Below are positions 32,001 through 45,474 of a DNA stretch of 64,000 nt, in pieces. Numbering within the stretch: position 1 is the stretch's first letter; each line of letters opens with the position of its first letter. The position numbers and the translations under genes are program-made. The notes beneath the pieces are model-generated. The model was not told where the DNA came from. It ran no database searches and saw nothing but the letters and a program-made list of their open reading frames with translations. Location of the stretch: contig JBAIZL010000376.1 in assembly GCA_036971475.1 (NCBI GenBank), forward strand, positions 7,570,501 through 7,634,500, read 5' to 3'. Source of the DNA: Prosapia bicincta. Lineage: Eukaryota; Arthropoda; Insecta; Hemiptera; Cercopidae.

Positions 32001-35000
32001 CGCTTTCATGAATTTTGTAAAAAAATATATTTTTTTAACTTTTCAAAATGCCTAGCAACGCTTTCATGAATTTTGTAAAAAAAATATACTTTTTCAACAT
32101 TTCAAAATGCCTAGCAACGCTTCCTTGAGTTTTGAAAAAAAAAATATTTTTTCAACATTTTAAAATGCCTAGCAACGCTTTCATGAATTTTGTGAAAATA
32201 ATATATTTTTCAAACATTTCTAAATGACTAGCAACGCTGTTATGAATAATGTGAAAAACGTATATTTTTTTAACATTTCATATTGCCTAGCAACGCTTTC
32301 AGGAATTTTGTAAACAATATATTTTTTTCAAGATTTTAAAATGCTTAGCAAGGCTTTCATGAATTTTGTGAAAACATTATATTTTTTCAACATTTCGTAA
32401 TGCCTAGCAACGCTTTCATGAATTTTGTAAAAAAAATATATTTTGTTGACATTTCAAAATGCCTAGCAACGCTTTCTTGAATTTTGTAAAAAAAATAACT
32501 TTTTCAACATTTCAAAATGCCTAGCAACGCTGTTATAAATAATGTAAACAAAATATATTTTTTCAACATTTTAAAATGCATAGCAGCGCTTTCATGAATT
32601 TTGTGAAAACATTATATTTTTTCTACATTTCATAATTCCTAGCAACGCTTTCATGAATTTTGTAAAAAAAATATATTTTTTCAACATTTCAAAATTCCTA
32701 GCAACGCTTCCTTGAGTTTTGTAAAAAAAATTTATTTTTTCAACATTTTAAAATGCCTAGCAACGCTTTCATGAATTTTGTGAAAATAATATATTTTTTA
32801 AACATTTCAAAATGCCTAGCAACGCTTTCATGAATTTTGTAAAAAAAATATACTTTTTCAACATTTCAGAATGCCTAGCAACGCTGTTATAAATAATGTA
32901 AACAAAATATATTTTTTCAACATTTTAAAATGCCTAGCAACGCTTTCATGAATTTTGTAAAAAAAATATATTTTTTCAACATTGTAAAATACCTAGCAAC
33001 GCTTTCCTGAATTTTGTAAAAAAAATATATTTTTTCAACATTGTAAAATACCTAGCAACGCTTTCACGAATTTTGTGAAAAAAATATATTTTTTCAACAT
33101 TTCTAAATGCCTAGCAACGCTTTCATGAATTTAGTAAACAAAACATATTTTTTCCTCATTTCAAAATGCCTAGTACCGTTTTTATGAATATTGTGGAAAA
33201 TATTTATTTTTTCTGCATTTCATATTGCCTAGCAACGCTTTCACTAATTTTGTAAAAAAATATATTTGTTCAACATTTCAAAATGCCTAGCAAGGCATTC
33301 ATGAATTTTGTGAAAAAAATATATTTTTTCAACATTTCTAAATGCCTAGCAACGTTGTTATGAATAATGTGAAAAATATATATTTTTTCAACATTTCAAA
33401 ATGCCTAGCAACGCTTTCATGAGTTTTGTGAAAAAAATATATTTTTTCAACATTTCAAAATGCGTAGCAATGCTGTATGGACAATGTGAAAAATATATAT
33501 TTTTTCAACATTTCAAAATGCCTATCAACGCTTTCATGAATTTTGTAAAAAAATATATTTTTTTAACTTTTCAAAATGCCTAGCAACGCTTTCATGAATT
33601 TTGTAAAAAAAATATACTTTTTCAACATTTCAAAATGCCTAGCAACGTTTCCTTGAGTTTTGAAAAAAAAAATATTTTTTCAACATTTTAAAATGCCTAG
33701 CAACGCTTTCATGAATTTTGTGAAAATAATATATTTTTTAAACATTTCTAAATGACTAGCAACGCTGTTATGAATAATGTGAAAAACGTATATTTTTTTA
33801 ACATTTCATATTGCCTAGCAACGCTTTCAGGAATTTTGTAAACAATATATTTTTTTCAAGATTTTAAAATGCTTAGCAAGGCTTTCATGAATTTTGTGAA
33901 AACATTTTATTTTTTCAACATTTCGTAATGCCTAGCAACGCTTTCATGAATTTTGTAAAAAAAATATATTTTGTTGACATTTCAAAATGCCTAGCAACGC
34001 TTTCTTGAATTTTGTAAAAAAAATAACTTTTTCAACATTTCAAAATGCCTAGCAACGCTGTTATAAATAATGTAAACAAAATATATTTTTTCAACATTTT
34101 AAAATGCATAGCAGCGCTTTCATGAATTTTGTGAAAACATTATATTTTTTCTACATTTCGTAATTCCTAGCAACGCTTTCATGAATTTTGTAAAAAAAAA
34201 TATATTTTTTCAACATTTCAAAATTCCTAGCAACGCTTCCTTGAGTTTTGTAAAAAAAATTTATTTTTTCAACATTTTAAAATGCCTAGCAACGCTTTCA
34301 TGAATTTTGTGAAAATAATATATTTTTTAAACATTTCTAAATGACTAGCAACGCTGTTATGAATAATGTGAAAAACGTATATTTTTTCAACATTTCATAT
34401 TGCCTAGCAACGCTTTCAGGTATTTTGTAAACAATATATTTTTTTCAACATTTTAAATTGCTTAGTAATGCTTTCATGAATTTGTGAAAACATTATATTT
34501 TTTCAACATTTCATAATTCCTAGCAACGCTTTCATGAATTTTGTAAAAAAAATATATTTTTTCAACATTTTAAAATGCATAGCAACGCTTTCATGAATTT
34601 TGTGAAAACATAATATTTTCTCAACATTTCATAATGCCTAGCAACGCTTTCATGAATTTTGTAAAAAAAATATTATATCAACATTTTAAAATGCATAGCA
34701 ACGCCTTCAATAATTGTATGAAGATTTATATTTTTTCAACATTTCAAAATGCCTAGCAACGCTTTCATGAATTTTGTAAAAAAAAAAATAGTTTTTTCAA
34801 CATTTTAAAATGCCTAGCAACGCTTTCATGAATTTTGTAAAAAAAATATATTTTTCAACATTGTAAAATACCTAGCAACTCTTTAATGAATTTTGTAAAA
34901 AAAATATATTTTTTCAACATTTCAAAATGCCTAGCAACGCTTTTATCAATTTTGAGAACAAATATATTTTTTTCAACATTTTAAAATGCCCAGCAAGTCT

Positions 35001-38000
35001 TTCATGAATTTAAAAAAAAATATATATTTTTTCAACATTTCAAAATGCCTAGCAACGCTGTTATGAATAATGTGAAAAAATATATTTTTTCAACATTTCA
35101 AAATGCCTAGCAATGCTTTCATGAGTTTTGTAAACAAAATATATTTTTTCAACATTAAAAATGCATAGCAACGCTTTCATGAATTTTGTGAAAACATTAT
35201 ATTTTTTCAATATTTTATAATGCCTAGCAACGCTTTCATGAATTTTGTAGAAAAAAATTATTTTTTTCAACATTTTAAAATGCATAGCAACGCTTTCAGG
35301 AAGAATGTGAACAAAATATATTTTTTCAACATTACAAAATGCCTAGCAACGCTTCCTTGAGTTTTGTAAAAAAAATATATTTTTTCAACATTTTAAAATG
35401 CCTAGCAACGCTTTCACGAATTTTGTAAAAAAAATATATTTTTCAACATTGTAAAATACCTAGCAACTCTTTAATGAATTTTGTAAAAAAAATATATTTT
35501 TTCAACATTTCAGAATGCCTAGCAACGCTTTCATGAATTTTGTAAAAAAAATATATTTTTTCAACATTTCAAAATGCATAGCAACGCTTTCATGAATTTT
35601 GTGAAAGCATAATATTTTCTCAACATTTCATAATGCCCAGCAACGCTTTCATGAATTTTGTAAAGAAAATATTATATCAACATTTTAAAATGCATAGCAA
35701 CGCTTTCAATAATTGTATGAAGATTTATATTTTTTCAACATTTCAAAATGCCTAGCAACGCTTTCATGAATTTTGTAAAAAAATATATTTTTTCAACATT
35801 TCAAAATGCCTAGCAACGCTTTCATGAATTTTGTAAAAAAAATATACTTTTTCAACATTTCAGAATGCCTAGCAACGCTGTTATAAATAATGTAAACAAA
35901 ATATATTTTTTCAACATTGTAAAATACCTAGCAACGCTTTCCTGAATTTTGTAAAAAAAATATATTTTTTCAACATTGTAAAATACCTAGCAACGCTTTC
36001 ACGAATTTTGTGAAAAAAATATATTTTTTCAACATTTCTAAATGCCTAGCAACGCTTTCATGAATTTAGTAAACAAAACATATTTTTTCCTCATTTCAAA
36101 ATGCCTAGTACCGTTTTTATGAATATTGTGGAAAATATTTATTTTTTCTGCATTTCATATTGCCTAGCAACGCTTTCACTAATTGTGTAAAAAAATATAT
36201 TTGTTCAACATTTCAAAATGCCTAGCAAGGCATTCATGAATTTTGTGAAAAAATCATATTTTTTCAACATTTCTAAATGCCTAGCAACGTTGTTATGAAT
36301 AATGTGAAAAATATATATTTTTTCAACATTTCAAAATGCCTAGCAACGCTTTCATGAGTTTTGTGAAAAAAATATATTTTTTCAACATTTCAAAATGCGT
36401 AGCAATGCTGTATGGACAATGTGAAAAATATATATTTTTTCAACATTTCAAAATGCCTATCAACGCTTTCATGAATTTTGTAAAAAAATATATTTTTTTA
36501 ACTTTTCAAAATGCCTAGCAACGCTTTCATGAATTTTGTAAAAAAAATATACTTTTTCAACATTTCAAAATGCCTAGCAACGCTTCCTTGAGTTTTGAAA
36601 AAAAAAATATTTTTTCAACATTTTAAAATGCCTAGCAACGCTTTCATGAATTTTGTGAAAATAATATATTTTTCAAACATTTCTAAATGACTAGCAACGC
36701 TGTTATGAATAATGTGAAAAACGTATATTTTTTTAACATTTCATATTGCCTAGCAACGCTTTCAGGAATTTTGTAAACAATATATTTTTTTCAAGATTTT
36801 AAAATGCTTAGCAAGGCTTTCATGAATTTTGTGAAAACATTATATTTTTTCAACATTTCGTAATGCCTAGCAACGCTTTCATGAATTTTGTAAAAAAAAT
36901 ATATTTTGTTGACATTTCAAAATGCCTAGCAACGCTTTCTTGAATTTTGTAAAAAAAATAACTTTTTCAACATTTCAAAATGCCTAGCAACGCTGTTATA
37001 AATAAAGTAAACAAAATATATTTTTTCAACATTTTAAAATGCATAGCAGCGCTTTCATGAATTTTGTGAAAACATTATATTTTTTCTACATTTCATAATT
37101 CCTAGCAACGCTTTCATGAATTTTGTAAAAAAAATATATTTTTTCAACATTTCAAAATTCCTAGCAACGCTTCCTTGAGTTTTGTAAAAAAAATTTATTT
37201 TTTCAACATTTTAAAATGCCTAGCAACGCTTTCATGAATTTTGTGAAAATAATATATTTTTTAAACATTTCAAAATGCCTAGCAACGCTTTCATGAATTT
37301 TGTAAAAAAAATATACTTTTTCAACATTTCAGAATGCCTAGCAACGCTGTTATAAATAATGTAAACAAAATATATTTTTTCAACATTTTAAAATGCCTAG
37401 CAACGCTTTCATGAATTTTGTAAAAAAAATATATTTTTTCAACATTGTAAAATACCTAGCAACGCTTTCCTGAATTTTGTAAAAAAAATATATTTTTTCA
37501 ACATTGTAAAATACCTAGCAACGCTTTCACGAATTTTGTGAAAAAAATATATTTTTTCAACATTTCTAAATGCCTAGCAACGCTTTCATGAATTTAGTAA
37601 ACAAAACATATTTTTTCCTCATTTCAAAATGCCTAGTACCGTTTTTATGAATATTGTGGAAAATATTTATTTTTTCTGCATTTCATATTGCCTAGCAACG
37701 CTTTCACTAATTTTGTAAAAAAATATATTTGTTCAACATTTCAAAATGCCTAGCAAGGCATTCATGAATTTTGTGAAAAAAATATATTTTTTCAACATTT
37801 CTAAATGCCTAGCAACGTTGTTATGAATAATGTGAAAAATATATATTTTTTCAACATTTCAAAATGCCTAGCAACGCTTTCATGAGTTTTGTGAAAAAAA
37901 TATATTTTTTCAACATTTCAAAATGCGTAGCAATGCTGTATGGACAATGTGAAAAATATATATTTTTTCAACATTTCAAAATGCCTATCAACGCTTTCAT

Positions 38001-39288
38001 GAATTTTGTAAAAAAATATATTTTTTTAACTTTTCAAAATGCCTAGCAACGCTTTCATGAATTTTGTAAAAAAAATATACTTTTTCAACATTTCAAAATG
38101 CCTAGCAACGTTTCCTTGAGTTTTGAAAAAAAAAATATTTTTTCAACATTTTAAAATGCCTAGCAACGCTTTCATGAATTTTGTGAAAATAATATATTTT
38201 TTAAACATTTCTAAATGACTAGCAACGCTGTTATGAATAATGTGAAAAACGTATATTTTTTTAACATTTCATATTGCCTAGCAACGCTTTCAGGAATTTT
38301 GTAAACAATATATTTTTTTCAAGATTTTAAAATGCTTAGCAAGGCTTTCATGAATTTTGTGAAAACATTTTATTTTTTCAACATTTCGTAATGCCTAGCA
38401 ACGCTTTCATGAATTTTGTAAAAAAAATATATTTTGTTGACATTTCAAAATGCCTAGCAACGCTTTCTTGAATTTTGTAAAAAAAATAACTTTTTCAACA
38501 TTTCAAAATGCCTAGCAACGCTGTTATAAATAATGTAAACAAAATATATTTTTTCAACATTTTAAAATGCATAGCAGCGCTTTCATGAATTTTGTGAAAA
38601 CATTATATTTTTTCTACATTTCGTAATTCCTAGCAACGCTTTCATGAATTTTGTAAAAAAAAATATATTTTTTCAACATTTCAAAATTCCTAGCAACGCT
38701 TCCTTGAGTTTTGTAAAAAAAATTTATTTTTTCAACATTTTAAAATGCCTAGCAACGCTTTCATGAATTTTGTGAAAATAATATATTTTTTAAACATTTC
38801 TAAATGACTAGCAACGCTGTTATGAATAATGTGAAAAACGTATATTTTTTCAACATTTCATATTGCCTAGCAACGCTTTCAGGTATTTTGTAAACAATAT
38901 ATTTTTTTCAACATTTTAAATTGCTTAGTAATGCTTTCATGAATTTGTGAAAACATTATATTTTTTCAACATTTCATAATTCCTAGCAACGCTTTCATGA
39001 ATTTTGTAAAAAAAATATATTTTTTCAACATTTTAAAATGCATAGCAACGCTTTCATGAATTTTGTGAAAACATAATATTTTCTCAACATTTCATAATGC
39101 CTAGCAACGCTTTCATGAATTTTGTAAAAAAAATATTATATCAACATTTTAAAATGCATAGCAACGCCTTCAATAATTGTATGAAGATTTATATTTTTTC
39201 AACATTTCAAAATGCCTAGCAACGCTTTCATGAATTTTGTAAAAAAAAAAATAGTTTTTTCAACATTTTAAAATGCCTAGCAACGCTT
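25900..39288 (+). repeat. Three tandem copies of a 4,463-bp higher-order block of the satellite
   Basis: Copies lie at about 25,900-30,362, 30,363-34,825 and 34,826-39,288. Marker variants recur at exactly 4,463-bp steps: the CATTAAAAATGC monomer at 26,221, 30,684 and 35,147; the GTATGGACAATG monomer in the blocks beginning 27,410, 31,873 and 36,336; and the second such monomer at 28,938, 33,401 and 37,864. The copies are nearly identical. One difference I noticed is AATAAAGTAAAC in copy three (about 37,010), where the other two read AATAATGTAAAC. Each block holds about 75 monomers. The left breakpoint falls within a monomer (CACGAATT before, CATGAATT after), which fits unequal exchange between misaligned monomers. 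An assembly artefact must be kept in mind for copies this similar. Confidence 0.9.
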
Positions 39289-42200
39289 TCATGAATTTTG
39301 TAAAAAAATATATTTTTTCAACATTTCAAAATGCCTAGCAACGCTTTCATGAATTTTGTAAAAAAAATATACTTTTTCAACATTTCAAAATGCCTAGCAA
39401 CGCTGTTATAAATAATGTAAACAAAATATATTTTTCAACATTTCATAATGCCTAGCAACGCTTTCATGAATTTTGTAAAAAAAATATATTTTTTCAACAT
39501 TTCAAAATGCCTAGCAACGCTTCCTTGAGTTTTGTAAAAAAAATATATTTTTTCAACATTTTAAAATGCCTAGCAATGCTTTCATGAATTTTGTGAAAAT
39601 AATATATTTTTTAAACATTTCAAAATGCCTAGCAACGCTTTCATGAATTTTGAAAAAAAAAATATTTTTTTCAACATTTTAAAATGCATAGCAACGCTTT
39701 CAGGAATAATGTGAACAAAATATATTTTTTCAACATTTCAAAATGCCTAGCAACGCTTTCTTGAGTTTTGTAAAAAAAATATATTTTTTCAACATTTTAA
39801 AATGCCTAGCAACGCTTTCACGAATTTTGTAAAAAAAATATATTTTTCAACATTGTAAAATACCTAGCAACTCTTTAATGAATTTTGTAAAAAAAATATA
39901 TTTTTTCAACATTTCAGAATGCCTAGCAACGCTTTCATGAATTTTGTAAAAAAAATATATTTTTTCAACATTTCAAAATGCATAGCAACGCTTTCAATAA
40001 TTGTATGAAGATTTATATTTTTTCAACATTTCAAAATGCCTAGCAACGCTTTCATGAATTTTGTAAAAAAAAAATATTTTTTTCAACATTTTAAAATGCC
40101 TAGCAACGCTTTCATGAATTTTGTAAAAAAATATATTTTTTCAACATTTCAAAATGCCTAGCAACGCTTTCATGAATTTAAAAAAAAAAAATATACTTTT
40201 TCAACATTTCAAAATTCCTAGCAACGCTGTTATAAATAATGTAAACAAAATATATTTTTTCAACATTTCATAATGCCTAGCAACGCTTTCATGAATTTTG
40301 TAAAAAAAATATATTTTTTCAACATTTCAAAATGCCTAGCAACGCTTCCTTGAGCTTTGTAAAAAAAATATATTTTTTCAACATTTTAAAATGCCTAGCA
40401 ACGCTTTCACGAATTTTGTAAAAAAAATATATTTTTCAACATTGTAAAGTACCTAGCAACTCTTTAATGAATTTTGTAAAAAAAATATATTTTTTCAACA
40501 TTTCAAAATGCCTAGCAACGCTTTTATCAATTTTGAGAACAAATATATTTTTTTCAACATTTTAAAATGCCCAGCAAGTCTTTCATGAATTTAAAAAAAA
40601 ATATATATTTTTTCAACATTTCAAAATGCCTAGCAACGCTGTTATAAATAATGTGAAAAAATATATTTTTTCAACATTTCAAAATGCCTAGCAACGCTTT
40701 CATGAGTTTTGTGAAAAAAATATATTTTTTCAACATTTCAAAATGCTTAGCAATGCTGTATGGACAATGTGAAAAATATATATTTTTTCAACATTTCAAA
40801 ATGCCTATCAACGCTTTCATGAATTTTGTAAAAAAATATATTTTTTTAACTTTTCAAAATGCCTAGCAACGCTTTCATGAATTTTGTAAAAAAAATATAC
40901 TTTTTCAACATTTCAAAATGCCTAGCAACGTTTCCTTGAGTTTTGAAAAAAAAAATATTTTTTCAACATTTTAAAATGCCTAGCAACGCTTTCATGAATT
41001 TTGTGAAAATAATATATTTTTTAAACATTTCTAAATGACTAGCAACGCTGTTATGAATAATGTGAAAAACGTATATTTTTTTAACATTTCATATTGCCTA
41101 GCAACGCTTTCAGGAATTTTGTAAACAATATATTTTTTTCAAGATTTTAAAATGCTTAGCAAGGCTTTCATGAATTTTGTGAAAACATTTTATTTTTTCA
41201 ACATTTCGTAATGCCTAGCAACGCTTTCATGAATTTTGTAAAAAAAATATATTTTGTTGACATTTCAAAATGCCTAGCAACGCTTTCTTGAATTTTGTAA
41301 AAAAAATAACTTTTTCAACATTTCAAAATGCCTAGCAACGCTGTTATAAATAATGTAAACAAAATATATTTTTTCAACATTTTAAAATGCATAGCAGCGC
41401 TTTCATGAATTTTGTGAAAACATTATATTTTTTCTACATTTCGTAATTCCTAGCAACGCTTTCATGAATTTTGTAAAAAAAAATATATTTTTTCAACATT
41501 TCAAAATTCCTAGCAACGCTTCCTTGAGTTTTGTAAAAAAAATTTATTTTTTCAACATTTTAAAATGCCTAGCAACGCTTTCATGAATTTTGTGAAAATA
41601 ATATATTTTTTAAACATTTCTAAATGACTAGCAACGCTGTTATGAATAATGTGAAAAACGTATATTTTTTCAACATTTCATATTGCCTAGCAACGCTTTC
41701 AGGTATTTTGTAAACAATATATTTTTTTCAACATTTTAAATTGCTTAGTAATGCTTTCATGAATTTGTGAAAACATTATATTTTTTCAACATTTCATAAT
41801 TCCTAGCAACGCTTTCATGAATTTTGTAAAAAAAATATATTTTTTCAACATTTTAAAATGCATAGCAACGCTTTCATGAATTTTGTGAAAACATAATATT
41901 TTCTCAACATTTCATAATGCCTAGCAACGCTTTCATGAATTTTGTAAAAAAAATATTATATCAACATTTTAAAATGCATAGCAACGCCTTCAATAATTGT
42001 ATGAAGATTTATATTTTTTCAACATTTCAAAATGCCTAGCAACGCTTTCATGAATTTTGTAAAAAAAAAAATAGTTTTTTCAACATTTTAAAATGCCTAG
42101 CAACGCTTTCATGAATTTTGTAAAAAAATATATTTTTTCAACATTTCAAAATGCCTAGCAACGCTTTCATGAATTTTGTAAAAAAAATATACTTTTTCAA

Positions 42201-43486
42201 CATTTCAAAATGCCTAGCAACGCTGTTATAAATAATGTAAACAAAATATATTTTTCAACATTTCATAATGCCTAGCAACGCTTTCATGAATTTTGTAAAA
42301 AAAATATATTTTTTCAACATTTCAAAATGCCTAGCAACGCTTCCTTGAGTTTTGTAAAAAAAATATATTTTTTCAACATTTTAAAATGCCTAGCAATGCT
42401 TTCATGAATTTTGTGAAAATAATATATTTTTTAAACATTTCAAAATGCCTAGCAACGCTTTCATGAATTTTGAAAAAAAAAATATTTTTTTCAACATTTT
42501 AAAATGCATAGCAACGCTTTCAGGAATAATGTGAACAAAATATATTTTTTCAACATTTCAAAATGCCTAGCAACGCTTTCTTGAGTTTTGTAAAAAAAAT
42601 ATATTTTTTCAACATTTTAAAATGCCTAGCAACGCTTTCACGAATTTTGTAAAAAAAATATATTTTTCAACATTGTAAAATACCTAGCAACTCTTTAATG
42701 AATTGTAAAAAAAATATATTTTTTCAACATTTCAGAATGCCTAGCAACGCTTTCATGAATTTTGTAAAAAAAATATATTTTTTCAACATTTCAAAATGCA
42801 TAGCAACGCTTTCAATAATTGTATGAAGATTTATATTTTTTCAACATTTCAAAATGCCTAGCAACGCTTTCATGAATTTTGTAAAAAAAAAATATTTTTT
42901 TCAACATTTTAAAATGCCTAGCAACGCTTTCATGAATTTTGTAAAAAAATATATTTTTTCAACATTTCAAAATGCCTAGCAACGCTTTCATGAATTTAAA
43001 AAAAAAAAATATACTTTTTCAACATTTCAAAATTCCTAGCAACGCTGTTATAAATAATGTAAACAAAATATATTTTTTCAACATTTCATAATGCCTAGCA
43101 ACGCTTTCATGAATTTTGTAAAAAAAATATATTTTTTCAACATTTCAAAATGCCTAGCAACGCTTCCTTGAGCTTTGTAAAAAAAATATATTTTTTCAAC
43201 ATTTTAAAATGCCTAGCAACGCTTTCACGAATTTTGTAAAAAAAATATATTTTTCAACATTGTAAAATACCTAGCAACTCTTTAATGAATTTTGTAAAAA
43301 AAATATATTTTTTCAACATTTCAAAATGCCTAGCAACGCTTTTATCAATTTTGAGAACAAATATATTTTTTTCAACATTTTAAAATGCCCAGCAAGTCTT
43401 TCATGAATTTAAAAAAAAATATATATTTTTTCAACATTTCAAAATGCCTAGCAACGCTGTTATGAATAATGTGAAAAAATATATTT
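37850..43486 (+). repeat. Two tandem copies of a 2,820-bp satellite block
   Basis: Segment 37,850-40,669 is repeated at 40,670-43,486. Matching landmarks include the TAAAAAAAAAAATAG monomer at 39,240 and 42,060 and the GTATGGACAATG monomer at 37,94x and 40,76x. The second copy has lost 3 bp (AATTGTAAAA at about 42,702 against AATTTTGTAAAA at about 39,882). It also lacks the G-to-T change seen in the first monomers at 40,745 (ATGCTTAG, where the first copy reads ATGCGTAG). The block overlaps the end of the third 4,463-bp copy, so this duplication came after or alongside the larger expansion. Confidence 0.85.
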
Positions 43487-45474
43487 TTTCAACATTTCAA
43501 AATGCCTAGCAATGCTTTCATGAGTTTTGTAAACAAAATATATTTTTTCAACATTAAAAATGCATAGCAACGCTTTCATGAATTTTGTGAAAACATTATA
43601 TTTTTTCAATATTTTATAATGCCTAGCAACGCTTTCATGAATTTTGTAGAAAAAAATTATTTTTTTCAACATTTTAAAATGCATAGCAACGCTTTCATGA
43701 ATTTTGTAAAAAAAATATTTTATCAACATTTTAAAATACATAGCAACGCTTTCAATAATTGTATGAAAATTTATATTTTTTCAACATTTCAAAATGCCTA
43801 GCAACGCTGTTATGAATAATGTGAATAAAATATATTTTTTCAACATTTCAAAATGCCTAGCAACGCTTTCATGAGTTTTGTGAAAAAAATATATTTTTCA
43901 ACATTTTAAAATGAATAGCAACGCTGTTATGAATTTTGTAAAAAAATATATTTTTTCAACATTTCAAAATTCCTAGCAACGCTTTCAGGAGTTTTGTGAT
44001 AAAAATATATTTTTTCAACATTTCAAAATGTGTAGCAATGCTGCATGAACAATGTGAAAAATATATATTTTTTCAACATTTCAAAATGCCTATCAACGCT
44101 TTCATGAATTTTGTAAAAAAAATATACATTTTCAACATTTCAAAATGGCTAGCAACGCTGTTATAAATAATGTAAACAAAATATATTTTTTCAACATTTT
44201 AAAATGCATAGCAACGCTTTCATGAATTTTGTGAAAACATTATATTTTTTCAACATTTCATAATGCCTAGCAACGGTTTCATGAATTTTGTAAAAAAAAT
44301 ATATTTTTTCAACATTTCAAAATGCCTAGCAACGCTTCCTTGAGTTTTATAAAAAAAATATATTTTTTCAACATTTTAAAATGCCTAGCAACGCTTTCAT
44401 GAATTTTGTGAAAATAATATATTTTTTAAACATTTCTAAATGACTAGCAACGCTGTTATGAATAATGTGAAAAACGTATATTTTTTCAACATTTCATATT
44501 GCCTAGCAACGCTTTCAGGAATTTTGTAAAAAAATTATATTTTTTCAACACTTCATATTGCCTAGCAACGCTTTCACGAATTTTGTAAAAAAAAATACAT
44601 TTTTCAACATTGTAAAATACCTAGCAAGTCTTTCATGAATTTAAAAAAAAATATATTTTTTCAACATTTCAAAATGCCTAGAAACGCTTTCATGAATTTT
44701 GTAAAAAAAATATATTTTTTTAACATTTCAAATGCCTAGCAACGCTTTCATGAATTTTGTAAAAAAAATTATTTTTTTCAACATTTTGAAATGCATAGCA
44801 GAGCTTTCTTGAATTTTGTAAAAAAAATATTTTATCAACATTTTAAAATGCATAGCAACGCTTTCAATAATTGTGTGAAAATTTATATTTTTTCAACATT
44901 TCAAAATGCCTAGCAACGCTTCCATGAGGTTTGTAAACAAAATATATTTTTTCAACATTTTAAAATGCATAGCAACGCTTTCATGAATTTTGTGAAAACA
45001 TTATATTTTTTCAACATTTCATAATGCCTAGCAACGCTTTCATGAATTTTGTAAAAAAAATATATTTTTTTAACATTTCAAAATGCCTAGCAACGCTTTC
45101 ATGAATTTTGTAAAAAAAATTATTTTTTTCAACATTTTAAAATGCATAGCAAAGCTTTCATGAATTTTGTAAAAAAAATATTTTATCAACATTTTAAAAT
45201 GCATAGCAACGTTTTCAATAATTGTGTAAAAATTTATATTTTTTCAACATTTCAATATGCCTAGCAACGCTGTTATGAATAATGTGAAAAAATATATTTT
45301 TTCAACATTTCAAAATGCCTAGCAACGCTTTCATGAGTTTTGTGAAAAAATATATTTTTTCAACATTTTAAAATGCCTAGCAACGTTGTTATGAATTTTG
45401 TAAAAAAAATATATTTTTTCACCATTCTAAAATGCATAGCAACGCTTTGTAGAATTTTGTGAAAAAAATATTTA

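Larger units (their letters stand above)
1..45474 (+). repeat. 59-bp head-to-tail satellite array (about 770 monomers), open at left edge
   Basis: The segment is a continuous tandem array with no foreign insertion that I could see. A typical monomer is 841-899. The usual period is 59 bp, with 57-60 bp variants caused mainly by the length of the A-run. Each monomer has a CAACATTT start, a well-kept TGCCTAGCAACGCTTTCATGA core, TTTTGT, an A-run, TATA and a T-run. Common variants replace CCTAG with CATAG, TTTCATGAA with TTCCTTGAG, GTTATAAATAATG or TTTCAATAATTG, and CATTTCA with CATTTTA or CATTGTA. All copies share one orientation. Because 59 is not a multiple of 3, the chance reading frames of 60-93 codons in the array (most beginning at AAAATGCC) are by-products of the repeat and not genes. 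Neither a CENP-B box nor a telomeric TTAGG array was noticed. The role is unknown. A centromeric or other heterochromatic location is a reasonable guess only. Confidence 0.97.

Noticed and set aside
3265..43801. Repeated 60-93 codon reading frames beginning MPSNAF or MHFKML
   Set aside because: They start inside the satellite core and recur with it on both strands. With a 59-bp unit all frames are sampled over three monomers, so these are by-products of the repeat.
1..45474. CRISPR array
   Set aside because: The whole 59-bp unit repeats with gradual variation. There are no constant repeats separated by unique spacers, no cas genes, and the context is eukaryotic.
1..45474. CENP-B box or telomeric repeat
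   Set aside because: No sequence like TTCGNNNNANNCGGG and no TTAGG or TTAGGG run was seen in the monomers or flanks.
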